Shown: piece by piece, positions 43,994 through 51,881 of the stretch
Layout: every line of letters starts with the position of its first letter
Position numbering within the stretch: position 1 is the first letter of the stretch
NCBI RefSeq assembly: GCF_008642295.1
Contig: NZ_CP029190.1
Location: 1,736,001-1,800,000, forward strand
Length of the DNA stretch: 64,000 nucleotides
Direction of reading: 5' to 3'
Source of the DNA: Streptomyces venezuelae
GTDB taxonomy: Bacteria > Actinomycetota > Actinomycetes > Streptomycetales > Streptomycetaceae
Made by a program: the position numbers and the translations under genes
The notes under the pieces: model-generated
What the model was told of the DNA's origin: nothing
The model's database searches: none
Seen by the model: the letters and a program-made list of their open reading frames with translations, nothing else

Positions 43994-45082
43994 TCAGAGC
44001 CAGCCGTTGCGGCGGAAGCCCCGGTGGATGACGAAGCAGGCGACGGCGATGACGCCGAGCACGAAGGGGTAGCCGTAGGTCCAGCGGAGTTCCGGCATGT
44101 GCTCGAAATTCATGCCGTACACCCCGCACACCATGGTCGGCACGGCAATGATCGCCGCCCAGGCGGTGATCTTGCGCATGTCCTCGTTCTGCGCCACCGT
44201 CACCTGGGCGAGATGGGCCTGGAGGATCGAGTCGAGCAGCGCGTCGTAGGACGCGATCTGCTCGGTGGCGCGGGTCAGGTGATCGGCCACATCGCGGAAG
44301 TACGTACGGATGTCGGGCTCGACGACCGGCATGGGCAGCGTTCCGAGCTGCTGCAGCGGCCGGTCCAGGGGCGCGACGGCCCGCTTGAGTTCCAGCAGCT
44401 CCCGTTTGAGCTGGTAGATCCGGCCCGCGTCGCCCCGGCCGCTGTCTTCGCTGAAGACCGCGGTCTCCACGGCTTCGATGTCGTGCTGCACGGCGTCGGT
44501 CACGGCGAGGTACTCGTCGACCACATGGTCCGCTATGGCGTGCAGCACCGCCGCCGGGCCCTTGGCCAGCTGCTCCGGAGCGGCTTCCAGGGCCTCCCTG
44601 AGCGGGCCCAGCGAGCCGTGCCCGCCGTGCCTGATGGTGATGACGAAGTCGGTGCCGATGAAGGCCATGAGCTCACCGGTGTCCACCACCTCGCTGGTGG
44701 CGGTCAGTTCCGCGTGCTCGACGTAGCGTACGGTCTTGAAGACCGCGAACAGCGTGTCGCCGTACCGCTCCACCTTGGGCCGCTGGTGCGCGTGCACCGC
44801 GTCCTCGATCGCCAGCGGGTGCAGCCCGAAGAGCTCGGCGAGCCCGGTGAACTCCTCCTGCTCCGGCTCGTGCAATCCGATCCAGACGAACCCGTCGCCC
44901 GTCTTGCGGACCCGCCGCAGGGCCTCCTCGACCTCCGTACAGCCGTCCTGCCGTACTCCCTCCCGGTAGACCACGCAGTTCACGACCGCGCTGCCCAGCG
45001 GCGAGCGGGCCGGATGGCTGAGGTCCACGGCACGGCGGTAGCCGCGCCGGACGGCCTGGCGGATGGTGCTGAACACGGACAC
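43994..45082 (-). CDS. corA: CorA-family magnesium/cobalt transporter
   Basis: 362 residues. A large cytoplasmic N-terminal funnel with DGFVWIGLHEPEQEEFTGLAELFGLHPLAIEDAVHAHQRPKVE, a long helix, and two C-terminal membrane helices. The selectivity motif GMN is at residues 323-325, followed by the MPEL-type loop, and the basic tail HRGFRRNGWL is intact. Functions as a homopentameric Mg2+ channel (other divalent ions in some homologues). Monocistronic. Confidence 0.95.
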   Translation of the reverse strand: MSVFSTIRQAVRRGYRRAVDLSHPARSPLGSAVVNCVVYREGVRQDGCTEVEEALRRVRKTGDGFVWIGLHEPEQEEFTGLAELFGLHPLAIEDAVHAHQRPKVERYGDTLFAVFKTVRYVEHAELTATSEVVDTGELMAFIGTDFVITIRHGGHGSLGPLREALEAAPEQLAKGPAAVLHAIADHVVDEYLAVTDAVQHDIEAVETAVFSEDSGRGDAGRIYQLKRELLELKRAVAPLDRPLQQLGTLPMPVVEPDIRTYFRDVADHLTRATEQIASYDALLDSILQAHLAQVTVAQNEDMRKITAWAAIIAVPTMVCGVYGMNFEHMPELRWTYGYPFVLGVIAVACFVIHRGFRRNGWL

Positions 45083-45140
45083 GACGACTCCTCGGACGGA
45101 ACGCCGGCCAGTCTGCCACTCCGGCCCGCCGCGGCGGCGG

Positions 45141-45185
45141 GCGGGCGGCGGGGCGCGCTGTCAGGTGCGCTCCCCCGCCGCCCGC
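45141..45185 (-). terminator. Long GC hairpin between corA and the 45.2-kb fragment
   Basis: GCGGGCGGCGGGG (45141-45153) pairs perfectly with CCCCGCCGCCCGC (45173-45185), with an inner GCGC pair. It sits just past the stop of the minus-strand gene fragment and before the corA start. Confidence 0.6.
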
Positions 45186-45192
45186 GTTCTCG

Positions 45193-45445
45193 TCAGGCCC
45201 TGACGCGTGCCGCGTCGGTCTCTTCGCCGTCCCAGCCCAGGACGACGGGGGTGGCGGACGACGGCTCGGGGGTGGCCACCCAGCCCAGGAGCTCGCCGTC
45301 GCGGGTGACGGTCACGGCGGCGGTGCCGGCCGGCAGGTACAACGTCCAGACGCCCTCGCCCTCGCCATGAGTGCCGGTGACCCGGTCCGCCTCGCCCGTC
45401 GAGGTTGTAGGCGGTGGCGCCCTGGACCGGGTCACGATCACGGAA
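45193..45445 (-). pseudogene. 3' fragment of an unidentified gene with a frameshift
   Basis: The last ~70 codons read as ordinary protein (GVWTLYLPAGTAAVTVTRDGELLGWVATPEP), with beta-strand character. Upstream, sensible sequence continues in another frame (DPVQGATAYNLDG), joining at about 45405-45412, which implies a frameshift. Further upstream no coherent frame is seen. A 12-bp inverted repeat (45377-45435) lies over the junction. The parent family is not recognised; the long reading up to 45738 is Arg/Ser rich and not credible. Confidence 0.4.
45377..45435. repeat. Perfect 12-bp inverted repeat with nested hairpin
   Basis: GTGACCCGGTCC (45377-45388) and GGACCGGGTCAC (45424-45435) are exact reverse complements 35 bases apart; inside, CCTCG (45390-45394) pairs with CGAGG (45400-45404). 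It overlaps the frameshift point of the fragment. Confidence 0.7.
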
Positions 45446-45730
45446 CACACGGCGGCCTGCCAATGGGACCCGAGCGTCGTGTTGCCGACTGTCGGAAACA
45501 CGACAGAAAGAACTTGCGACAACTTTCGGTGGCTCGGGAAACGGCCCCGACCGGCCCTGAACCGCCCGACCGCACACCGAAGTCCCTTCCATCGGCCATG
45601 AGTTCGAACGCGCCACGGGACACCGGCACCCGCACATAAGCGCTGTCCGATACCCATCTCAGCACGGTCGACACGGAACGGACCCGACGACCGCGACCGC
45701 GACTCCCCCAGGGTCCTCATCGCACAGGAG
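45446..45730. other. Non-coding or decayed spacer with large palindrome
   Basis: About 285 bp with no credible gene; open frames are Arg/Pro rich. The main landmark is the 29-bp palindrome at 45476-45504. Base composition dips locally around 45480-45530 (AAAGAACTTGCGACAAC), unlike neighbouring genes, which fits foreign or degraded DNA. Confidence 0.55.
45476..45504. repeat. 29-bp near-perfect palindrome
   Basis: Arms GTCGTGTT (45476-45483) and AACACGAC (45497-45504), with inner arms CCGAC (45485-45489) and GTCGG (45491-45495) around a central T. Only one arm position (G45484/A45496) fails to pair. It could be an operator, a mobile-element end or a cruciform hairpin. Confidence 0.75.
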
Positions 45731-46607
45731 ATGGACATCTACCGCGAGTTCGCCGGACAAGGCCCCCTCCACCGGAGCCGGCTGCTCTCCGGCACGGCCC
45801 CGACACCACCGCCCAGGCCCTCGAAACCCTCCTCGCCACCGGTCTGGTCCGCCAGGTCGGGGCCGACTCCCTCGCAGCGGCCAACCCCTTCCAGGTCGCA
45901 GACCGGCTGCTGAAGCGCTGGGAGGACCGCGTCCAAGGCGCCCAGCTGGACCTCCTCCACATACGCCGAGCGGCCCCAGACCGGCCGCCGAGCAACGCCG
46001 CGCCCGAGCCCGCGACCGCAACCGGAACCTGCTGACCCGCAGTGTCCGGGTACGTACCCTGTACCAGCACGCGGCCCGCTTCGACCCACCGACCGTGCGG
46101 TACACGGCGGAGATGGCAGCGCTGGGCGCCGAGTCCAGAACCGTCGCCGGCGGCCTGTCCCCGTACCTTGTCTTCGACCGGGCCCTGCTCGTCCTCCCCC
46201 TTCAGGACGCGCCGGGCGAAGCCCTGGTCGTCCGCAGTCCGGACCTGGTCGCCTTCGTCGCCGAGACGTTCGACCTGCTCTGGGCCACGGGCGAGAGCAT
46301 GAGCAAGCCCCGTGAGCGGGCCGTGGTCCAGGACGTCACCGACCAGACGCAGCGATCGGTCCTCCGGCACCTGGTCCAGGGCGACGACGACCGGGCCACC
46401 GCCCGCGCCCTGGGCATCTCGGTCCGCACCTGCCAGCGCCACGTCTCCTCAATCATGCGCCGGCTGGGAGCCACCAGCCGCTTCCAACTCGGCTACCTGG
46501 CCCACCGCTACGACCTCCTCGACCCAAACCCCCCCGGCGCAGGCCGGCTAACCGCACGGGCCCCACCCACAGAACGTCACGGAATCGACGCCGGCCCCCA
46601 CCCCTGA
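45731..46607 (+). pseudogene. LuxR-type regulator broken by two frameshifts
   Basis: The intact C-terminal frame (from about 46042, ATG 46095) reads YTAEMAALGAESRTVAGGLSPYLVFDRALLVLP and then a LuxR helix-turn-helix, DDDRATARALGISVRTCQRHVSSIMRRLGATSRFQLG. Upstream, the matching N-terminal parts occur in two other frames: ETLLATGLVRQVGADSLAAANPFQVADRLLKRWEDR around 45820-45960, and MDIYREFAGQGPLHRSRLLSG around 45731-45795. Together these recreate the usual Streptomyces TrmB/LuxR regulator layout, but need two frame changes (frame 2 to 1 to 0). It is therefore probably non-functional. Confidence 0.72.
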
Positions 46608-46713
46608 AGCTGCCGCCCAGCTCTGGGGACGTGATCCACATCCTGTTCTAGGATTGAGGCGACCATCTCAGCGGCCCGCCGGGCTTCCGCTCCACTTCCG
46701 TGGGCCGAAGGAC

Positions 46714-46759
46714 ATGCCCCCACCCGCACGAGCTACTTCGTGCTGCCTGGGGGCATTTT
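46714..46759 (+). terminator. Terminator-like hairpin with T-run over the start of the helicase gene
   Basis: ATGCCCCCA (46714-46722) pairs exactly with TGGGGGCAT (46748-46756), inner GCACGA pairs with TCGTGC, and TTTT follows (46756-46759). This is the best Rho-independent terminator signature in the window, yet it lies across the GTG start at 46740 of the downstream gene. It may end readthrough from the pseudogene or act as an attenuator. Confidence 0.65.
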
Positions 46760-48650
46760 CTTGCTGTTCCGTGAGTCCGCGGCATCCTTGGCCACCCGCA
46801 CCCACCTCGAAGGACGGCTGGCAGAACTCCTGAGCGAGAACTTTCTGCACAAACACCGCCACCGCCCCCACCCGTCAGAGGTCCGCTCCTGGGCACGCAG
46901 CATCCCGGCACTCACCAACGTGCTGGTCGAAGCGGGACTCGGCGAGGTGGAGATGCTGCTGGAGTACGGTCTGCCGCTGACCAGCAAGCGCGCGGACGTG
47001 ATACTGGCCGGCGTGCATCCGGCCACCGGCGAACCGTCGTACATCGTGGTCGAACTCAAGCAGTGGAGCAACGCCTACCCCGAGGACGGCGATCCGCTCC
47101 GGTGCCGCATCGATGCGTACCCGGGCCCCGTCCTCAACCCGATCGAGCAGGTGCGGGGCTACTGCGACTACCTGGTGTCGTTCAATGGCGCGTTGGAGCA
47201 AGCACCGGAGTCGATCGCGGGGGTCGCGTACCTGCACAACGCGACCGAGTTCGGGGTGGCGGGCCTGCGGGACGTCATGGAAGACCGCCGGGGCCGCATG
47301 TTCACCGGCGAGCAGCGCGGCGCCTTGCTCGACTACCTGCGCTCGATGCTGGCACCGAAACCCGGCGCCGAAGCAGCCGACGCCCTGCTCCAGGGCAAGG
47401 TAAGGCCGTCGAAGCAGCTGATGGCCGTTGCCGCCGAAGAGGTACGCAACCGGGAGCAGTTCGTGCTTCTGGGCGAGCAGCGGCTCGCCTACGAAACGGT
47501 GATGTCCGCGGTTCGCAAGGCACGGAGGTCCAACCACAAGCAGGTGGTCGTGGTGGCCGGTGGTCCCGGCTCCGGAAAGAGCGTCATCGCCCTGTCCCTG
47601 CTGGGCGACCTCTATCGGCGCGGGGTGCCCGCCCTTCATGCCACCGGATCGCAGTCGTTCACCAAGACGATGCGCAAGGTTGCAGGAGCCCGAAAGCCGG
47701 AGGTCCAGAAGCTCTTCCGCTACTTCAACAGTTTCATGGAGGCGGAGCCCAACGACCTGGACGTGCTCGTCTGCGACGAGGCCCACCGCCTCCGCAAGAC
47801 CTCGGCCAACCGCTACACCAAGGCCGCCCTGCGCACCGGCCGCCCGCAGGTGGCGGAACTGATCGACGCCGCCCGGGTCCCGGTGTTCCTCCTGGACCAG
47901 CACCAAGTGGTACGTCCGGGCGAGATGGGTACGGTTGAGGAGATTCGCGAGGCAGCAGCCGAGCAGGGGCTCGAGTGCACAGTGGTGGAACTGGACGACC
48001 AGTTCCGATGCGGCGGCAGCGACGCCTACCTGAGTTGGGTCGTCGACCTGCTCGGGCTCGACGGGAACGCACCCACCCAGTGGGAGCCGGATGGCAAGGT
48101 GGGCCTGCTGACGGCCGATAGCCCGCAAGAGCTGGAGGACTTCCTGTCGGCTCAGCGGGCCACGGGCTACGAGGCTCGGATGTCGGCAGGATACTGCTGG
48201 AAGTGGACGACGAAGATCACTCCGGCGATGACCTCGTTGCCGCCGGACGTCGTCATCGGCGACTGGGCCAGGCCCTGGAATGTGTACGGGGACCGCTCCT
48301 TGCTCGGCGCGCCTCCGGCGCCGCTCTGGGCCACCGATCCCGCGGGCTTCGGACAGGTCGGCTGCGTGTACACCGCGCAGGGCTTCGAGTACGACTGGTC
48401 CGGCGTGATCATTGGTCCGGACCTCGTCTGGAGGACCGACCGCTGGGTGGTGGACCGCACGGCGTCCAAGGACCCATCGTTCACCAAGGCCACTCCCGAC
48501 GAGGATGTCGACCGCCTCGTTCGCAACACCTACAAGGTGCTACTGACCCGGGGCATGATCGGAACGATCATCTACTCGACCGACCCGGAAACCCGCGAAA
48601 AGCTCCGCTCGCTGGTCACCCCGGGCACAGAGGTACCGACCGCCGAGTGA
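46740..48650 (+). CDS. Nuclease-helicase fusion, DUF2075/Schlafen-like
   Basis: 636 residues from GTG 46740; a TTG at 46761 just past the hairpin is an equally possible start and matches the usual LFRESAASL beginning. An N-terminal restriction-like nuclease core is suggested by LPLTSKRADVILAG (Asp-86) and YIVVELKQW (Glu-105, Lys-107), a PD-(D/E)xK pattern. The helicase part has Walker A GGPGSGKS at 274-281, DEAH in DVLVCDEAHRL at 346-349, ELDDQFRCGGSDAYL near 414 and the late motif VRNTYKVLLTRGM. Members of this group occur in defence contexts. It lies alone among pseudogene debris. Confidence 0.85.
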   Translation: MLPGGIFLLFRESAASLATRTHLEGRLAELLSENFLHKHRHRPHPSEVRSWARSIPALTNVLVEAGLGEVEMLLEYGLPLTSKRADVILAGVHPATGEPSYIVVELKQWSNAYPEDGDPLRCRIDAYPGPVLNPIEQVRGYCDYLVSFNGALEQAPESIAGVAYLHNATEFGVAGLRDVMEDRRGRMFTGEQRGALLDYLRSMLAPKPGAEAADALLQGKVRPSKQLMAVAAEEVRNREQFVLLGEQRLAYETVMSAVRKARRSNHKQVVVVAGGPGSGKSVIALSLLGDLYRRGVPALHATGSQSFTKTMRKVAGARKPEVQKLFRYFNSFMEAEPNDLDVLVCDEAHRLRKTSANRYTKAALRTGRPQVAELIDAARVPVFLLDQHQVVRPGEMGTVEEIREAAAEQGLECTVVELDDQFRCGGSDAYLSWVVDLLGLDGNAPTQWEPDGKVGLLTADSPQELEDFLSAQRATGYEARMSAGYCWKWTTKITPAMTSLPPDVVIGDWARPWNVYGDRSLLGAPPAPLWATDPAGFGQVGCVYTAQGFEYDWSGVIIGPDLVWRTDRWVVDRTASKDPSFTKATPDEDVDRLVRNTYKVLLTRGMIGTIIYSTDPETREKLRSLVTPGTEVPTAE

Positions 48651-48682
48651 GCCCGGCGGGGCAGCTCATCGCACGCGCCCGA

Positions 48683-48737
48683 TCAGGCGTCCTCGCGGAC
48701 CGGCTCCAGGATCGCCACGCACTCCACATGATGGGTC
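48683..48737 (-). pseudogene. 3' end remnant of an RNA (uracil) methyltransferase gene
   Basis: On the minus strand the last 17 codons before the stop at 48683 read THHVECVAILEPVREDA, the typical C-terminus of TrmA/RlmD-type class I SAM RNA methyltransferases in Streptomyces. The sequence upstream of THH does not continue the protein. Only this tail is left, so it marks a recombination or insertion boundary. Confidence 0.6.
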
Positions 48738-48923
48738 ACAAGAATATGGTCCAGACAAAACAGGTTAAGGGAGACCGCAGGTCAGTGCCGGTTCGGCGAT
48801 TTCCATGTGGCATCTCTGGTGTGCGCTACGGGCGCTGCGTGCGGAGACTTGACGAGTCGACGAGGCTCTTGTTGCCGTCGGCTTCACCGGATGAGCGGCC
48901 CATGCCTGCTGTGCAGGCTCTCC

Positions 48924-49721
48924 CTACCTTCTCTCTTCGGTGTCCCGTCGCACGAGCGGCGTGGCGGCGTAGGCGATGCGGATCACCCCGTCCTCGTGGC
49001 GTTCGGCGCGGGCCTCGACGCCGAAGACCTCGCGGAGGAGTCGCGGGGTGAGGACGTCGAGCACCGGGCCCGCGCCGACCGCCTTCCCGTCCTCGAGGAC
49101 GACGAGGCGGTCGCAGAGGCGGGCGGCGAGGTCGAGGTCGTGCAGGACGGCCAGGGTGGTGACGCCCGTGGAGCGGATCAGGTCCAGGAGCTCGAAGCGG
49201 GCCCGGATGTCGAGGTGGTTGGTGAGTTCGTCCAGGACCAGCAGGCGGGGGTCCTGTGCCAGGGCCCGGGCCAATAGCACGCGCTGGCGCTCGCCTCCGG
49301 AGAGGGAGGCGAAGTCCCGGTGCCGGAAGGCGAGGATCCCACACCGGCCCATGGCGTCGTCAACGGCCTGCCGGTCGGCTGGCCCCTCCCGGCCGAGCAG
49401 GCCCTGGTGCGGGGTACGACCGAGGGCGACGACCTCGGCCACCGACAGGCCGCCGGTGGCGCCGGCGGCGTCCTGGAGTACGGCCGCCGTGCGGCGGGCC
49501 GCCGTCCGCGCGGCCAGGCCCCACACGTCGTCCTCGTCGACGAGCACCGCTCCCGCGTCGGGGCGCAGGGAGCGGTAGACGGTGCGGAGCAGGGTGGACT
49601 TGCCGCTGCCGTTGGGGCCGACCAGGCCGACGATCTCGCCGGGGTGGGCGTCGAGTGCGGCGCCGCGCAGGACGGGGGTGCCGGCGAGGGCGAGCCAGAC
49701 GTTGTCGACGGTCAGCTTCAT
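48924..49721 (-). CDS. FecE/BtuD-type ABC transporter ATPase
   Basis: 265 residues from ATG 49721. Walker A GPNGSGKST near residue 37, signature LSGGERQRVLLARALAQDPRLLVLDELTNHLD with Walker B, and switch His in AVLHDLDLAARL. It belongs to the iron-siderophore/hemin/B12 importer ATPases. The start overlaps the permease stop (ATGA). Energises import by the permease and binding protein encoded upstream; ligand unknown. Confidence 0.93.
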   Translation of the reverse strand: MKLTVDNVWLALAGTPVLRGAALDAHPGEIVGLVGPNGSGKSTLLRTVYRSLRPDAGAVLVDEDDVWGLAARTAARRTAAVLQDAAGATGGLSVAEVVALGRTPHQGLLGREGPADRQAVDDAMGRCGILAFRHRDFASLSGGERQRVLLARALAQDPRLLVLDELTNHLDIRARFELLDLIRSTGVTTLAVLHDLDLAARLCDRLVVLEDGKAVGAGPVLDVLTPRLLREVFGVEARAERHEDGVIRIAYAATPLVRRDTEERR

Positions 49722-50743
49722 GCGGTGTCCATCGTCTTGTTGCGGCGCAGCAGCCAGAGAAAGAAGGGAGCACCGAGGAGGGCGGTGAGAATGCCGAGAG
49801 GGAGTTCGTTGGGGCGCATGACGGTGCGCGAGAGCAGGTCGACGAGGACGAGGTACAGGGCTCCGAGGAGAGCGGTGAGGGGCAGGAGCCGCCGGTGGTC
49901 GGCCCCTGTGGTGAGCCGGACCAGGTGGGGGATCATGAGGCCGACGAAGCCGATTCCGCCAGCCACGGCGATCACGGATCCGGTGAGGAGCGCGGTGACG
50001 ACCAGGAGCAGGGCGCGCAGCCGGTTCACGTCGACGCCGAGGGCGGTGGCCGACTCGTCGCCCGCCAGCAGTGCGTTGAGCCGGCCGCCGAACAGAACGA
50101 GTAGGGCCGTGCAGGCGAGGACGACGGCTGCGACGACCGGGATCTGGTTCCATTGGGCTCCCGCGACGCTGCCGAGCATCCAGAACATGACCGTGCGCAG
50201 CTCGGTGGGGGTCGCCCACAGCTGGACGAAGCTGGTGGCGGAGAGCAGCACGTAGCCGACGGCCACTCCGGCGAGGACGAGGCGGGTGGGCGCGATCCGC
50301 CCCCTGCGGCGGCCGAGGGCGAAGACTGCGGCGCCGGCAAGGAGCGCTCCGAGGAACGCCGCACCGGCCACGCCCGTACCACCGAGTCCGATGCCGCCCA
50401 GGGTGATCACCAGGACCGCGCCGAGCGAGGCGCCGTAGGAGAAGCCCAGGACGGTCGGGTCGGCGAGGGGGTTGGTGACGAGGGTCTGGAGGACGCCGCC
50501 GGCCACCGCCAGCCCCGCGCCCGCGAGGGCGGCGAGGACGACCCGTGGGGTGCGGAAGGTCCAGACGATCTGGTCCGTGGCGATGTCGGCGCCGCTTTCG
50601 GACCCGGTGAGGTGGGCGGTGACGATGCTCCACACCTGGCCGAGGGGGACGCTGACGGCGCCGGCGCTGATGGCCACGATCATGGCCGCGGCGAGCGCGG
50701 CCGTCAGGACGGCGCAGGCCGCGGCGAGGCCCGGAGCCCTCAG
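49718..50743 (-). CDS. FecCD-type ABC transporter permease
   Basis: About 341 residues with about ten membrane helices, including GGVLQTLVTNPLADPTVLGFSYGASLGAV near residue 75 and GFVGLMIPHLVRLTTGADHRRLLP near residue 270, both classic FecCD signatures. No ATG/GTG is found near the expected start. CTG 50743 overlaps the binding-protein stop as CTGA and gives the right first helix. An ATG at about 50684 would cut that helix. Translation would be coupled to the upstream gene. A metal-chelate or corrinoid importer is likely. Confidence 0.88.
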   Translation of the reverse strand: MRAPGLAAACAVLTAALAAAMIVAISAGAVSVPLGQVWSIVTAHLTGSESGADIATDQIVWTFRTPRVVLAALAGAGLAVAGGVLQTLVTNPLADPTVLGFSYGASLGAVLVITLGGIGLGGTGVAGAAFLGALLAGAAVFALGRRRGRIAPTRLVLAGVAVGYVLLSATSFVQLWATPTELRTVMFWMLGSVAGAQWNQIPVVAAVVLACTALLVLFGGRLNALLAGDESATALGVDVNRLRALLLVVTALLTGSVIAVAGGIGFVGLMIPHLVRLTTGADHRRLLPLTALLGALYLVLVDLLSRTVMRPNELPLGILTALLGAPFFLWLLRRNKTMDTA

Positions 50744-51783
50744 AAGGCGTCGGGGTGCAGCACCTTGGCGAGCTTCTCCACGGCGAGGTCGTTGCTGGGG
50801 CCCAGGTACATCGAGTCCGACAGCACCGCGTACGTGTTGTTCTTCGAGGCGGTCCACTGGGGGAACTCCTTGAGCAGCTTCTGCGCGTACGCGGTGACGT
50901 TGGGGTCGTTGTAGGCGATGACGACGAGGGCTTCGACGTCGGTGGCGGCCACCTTCTCCTTGCTCAGGTCGGCGAAGGAGGTGGTGGAGGCGGACTCGAA
51001 GGCGTTGGTGCCGCCTGCCTTGGCGAGGATGTCGTTGTAGATGCCCTTGGCGGCGACGGCGCTGAACTCGTTGGCGCCCATGGCCATGTTCGAGAAGATG
51101 ACCATGGTCTTGGGCTTCGGCTTGCCTTCGACCTTGGCGGAGATGTCGGCGATGCGCTTCTGGGAATCGGCGATGATCTTCTCGGCCCTGTCGCCGGCGC
51201 CGAAGACCTTGCCCATGTCGCGCAGCAGGGCGTAGCTGTCCTGGAGGGTCATGCGGGAGGGGTCCTCGTCGCAGCCCTGGGGTGAGATGTAGGTGCGGGC
51301 GTTCACGGTGTTGAGCTGGTCGCGGGTGGCGAAGCCGTTCTTGGCGTTGAACCCGTACGAGGTGTTGGACAGGACCAGGTCCGGCCGCTGTTCCAGCATG
51401 GACTCGCGGGAGATGTCGAAGGCGTCGTTCTGCTTGATGCCGCCGTTCGGCAGTGCCTTGATGGCGTCGGCGCGGCCGGGCACCTCGGACAGGCCGTAGC
51501 TCTGCTGGTTGGCGACGATCCGGTCCTGGACTCCGAGGGCGAGCAGGGTGGAGACCTCGGCGACGGAGGCGCCGTTCATGACCACGACCCGCTCGGGAGC
51601 CTTGGTGAAGGTCTGCCTGGTGCCGCAGTTCTCCAGGGTCACCGGGTAGCCGGCCGTCGCCGTGGTGGAGGCGGGCGACTGTGAGCGTTCCTTCCCGTCC
51701 TGTTCCGCGGTGCCGCCGCACGCGGCGGTGGCCAGGGCCATGACGGCGACGAGCGCTGTCGCGGTGAGGCGTGGGGAGGGCAT
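50740..51783 (-). CDS. FecB/BtuF-type substrate-binding lipoprotein
   Basis: 347 residues from ATG 51783, with GAAGGAG eight bases upstream. Lipobox ATAAC places the lipidated Cys at 22. A periplasmic-binding-type III fold is shown by ERVVVMNGASVAEVSTLLALGVQDRIVA and DLVLSNTSYG. Binds an iron, heme, B12 or other metal chelate. The mRNA just upstream can form two mutually exclusive hairpins, one hiding the ribosome site. Located directly after a copper ATPase gene, which hints that the ligand could be a metal complex other than iron. Confidence 0.9.
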   Translation of the reverse strand: MPSPRLTATALVAVMALATAACGGTAEQDGKERSQSPASTTATAGYPVTLENCGTRQTFTKAPERVVVMNGASVAEVSTLLALGVQDRIVANQQSYGLSEVPGRADAIKALPNGGIKQNDAFDISRESMLEQRPDLVLSNTSYGFNAKNGFATRDQLNTVNARTYISPQGCDEDPSRMTLQDSYALLRDMGKVFGAGDRAEKIIADSQKRIADISAKVEGKPKPKTMVIFSNMAMGANEFSAVAAKGIYNDILAKAGGTNAFESASTTSFADLSKEKVAATDVEALVVIAYNDPNVTAYAQKLLKEFPQWTASKNNTYAVLSDSMYLGPSNDLAVEKLAKVLHPDAF

Positions 51784-51790
51784 GGGATGT

Positions 51791-51853
51791 GCTCCTTCGG
51801 TGTGTCCGGCCGACCGCCGGTGGTCTTCGTCGCAGGAGTCGGGACGAAGGAGC
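51791..51853 (-). promoter_or_regulatory. Candidate RNA switch at the FecB-like ribosome site
   Basis: On the minus-strand mRNA, GCTCCTTCG (51853-51845) is a perfect complement of CGAAGGAGC (51799-51791), which includes the Shine-Dalgarno. The overlapping CTTCGTC (51850-51844) can instead pair with GACGAAG (51831-51825), freeing it. Two exclusive folds are the layout of a translational riboswitch or attenuator. No known aptamer is recognised. Confidence 0.5.
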
Positions 51854-51881
51854 CGGTGGTTCCCGGATGTCCCTGTATCCG

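Noticed and set aside
45367..45639. Plus-strand frame of 90 codons over the palindromes
   Set aside because: Composition is Arg/Pro rich, there is no ribosome site, and it conflicts with the better minus-strand fragment.
48755..48775. AGGTTAAGG string near the metal importer as a possible iron box
   Set aside because: Only one weak half-site, lies downstream of the importer genes, and lacks the second TTAGG-type arm.
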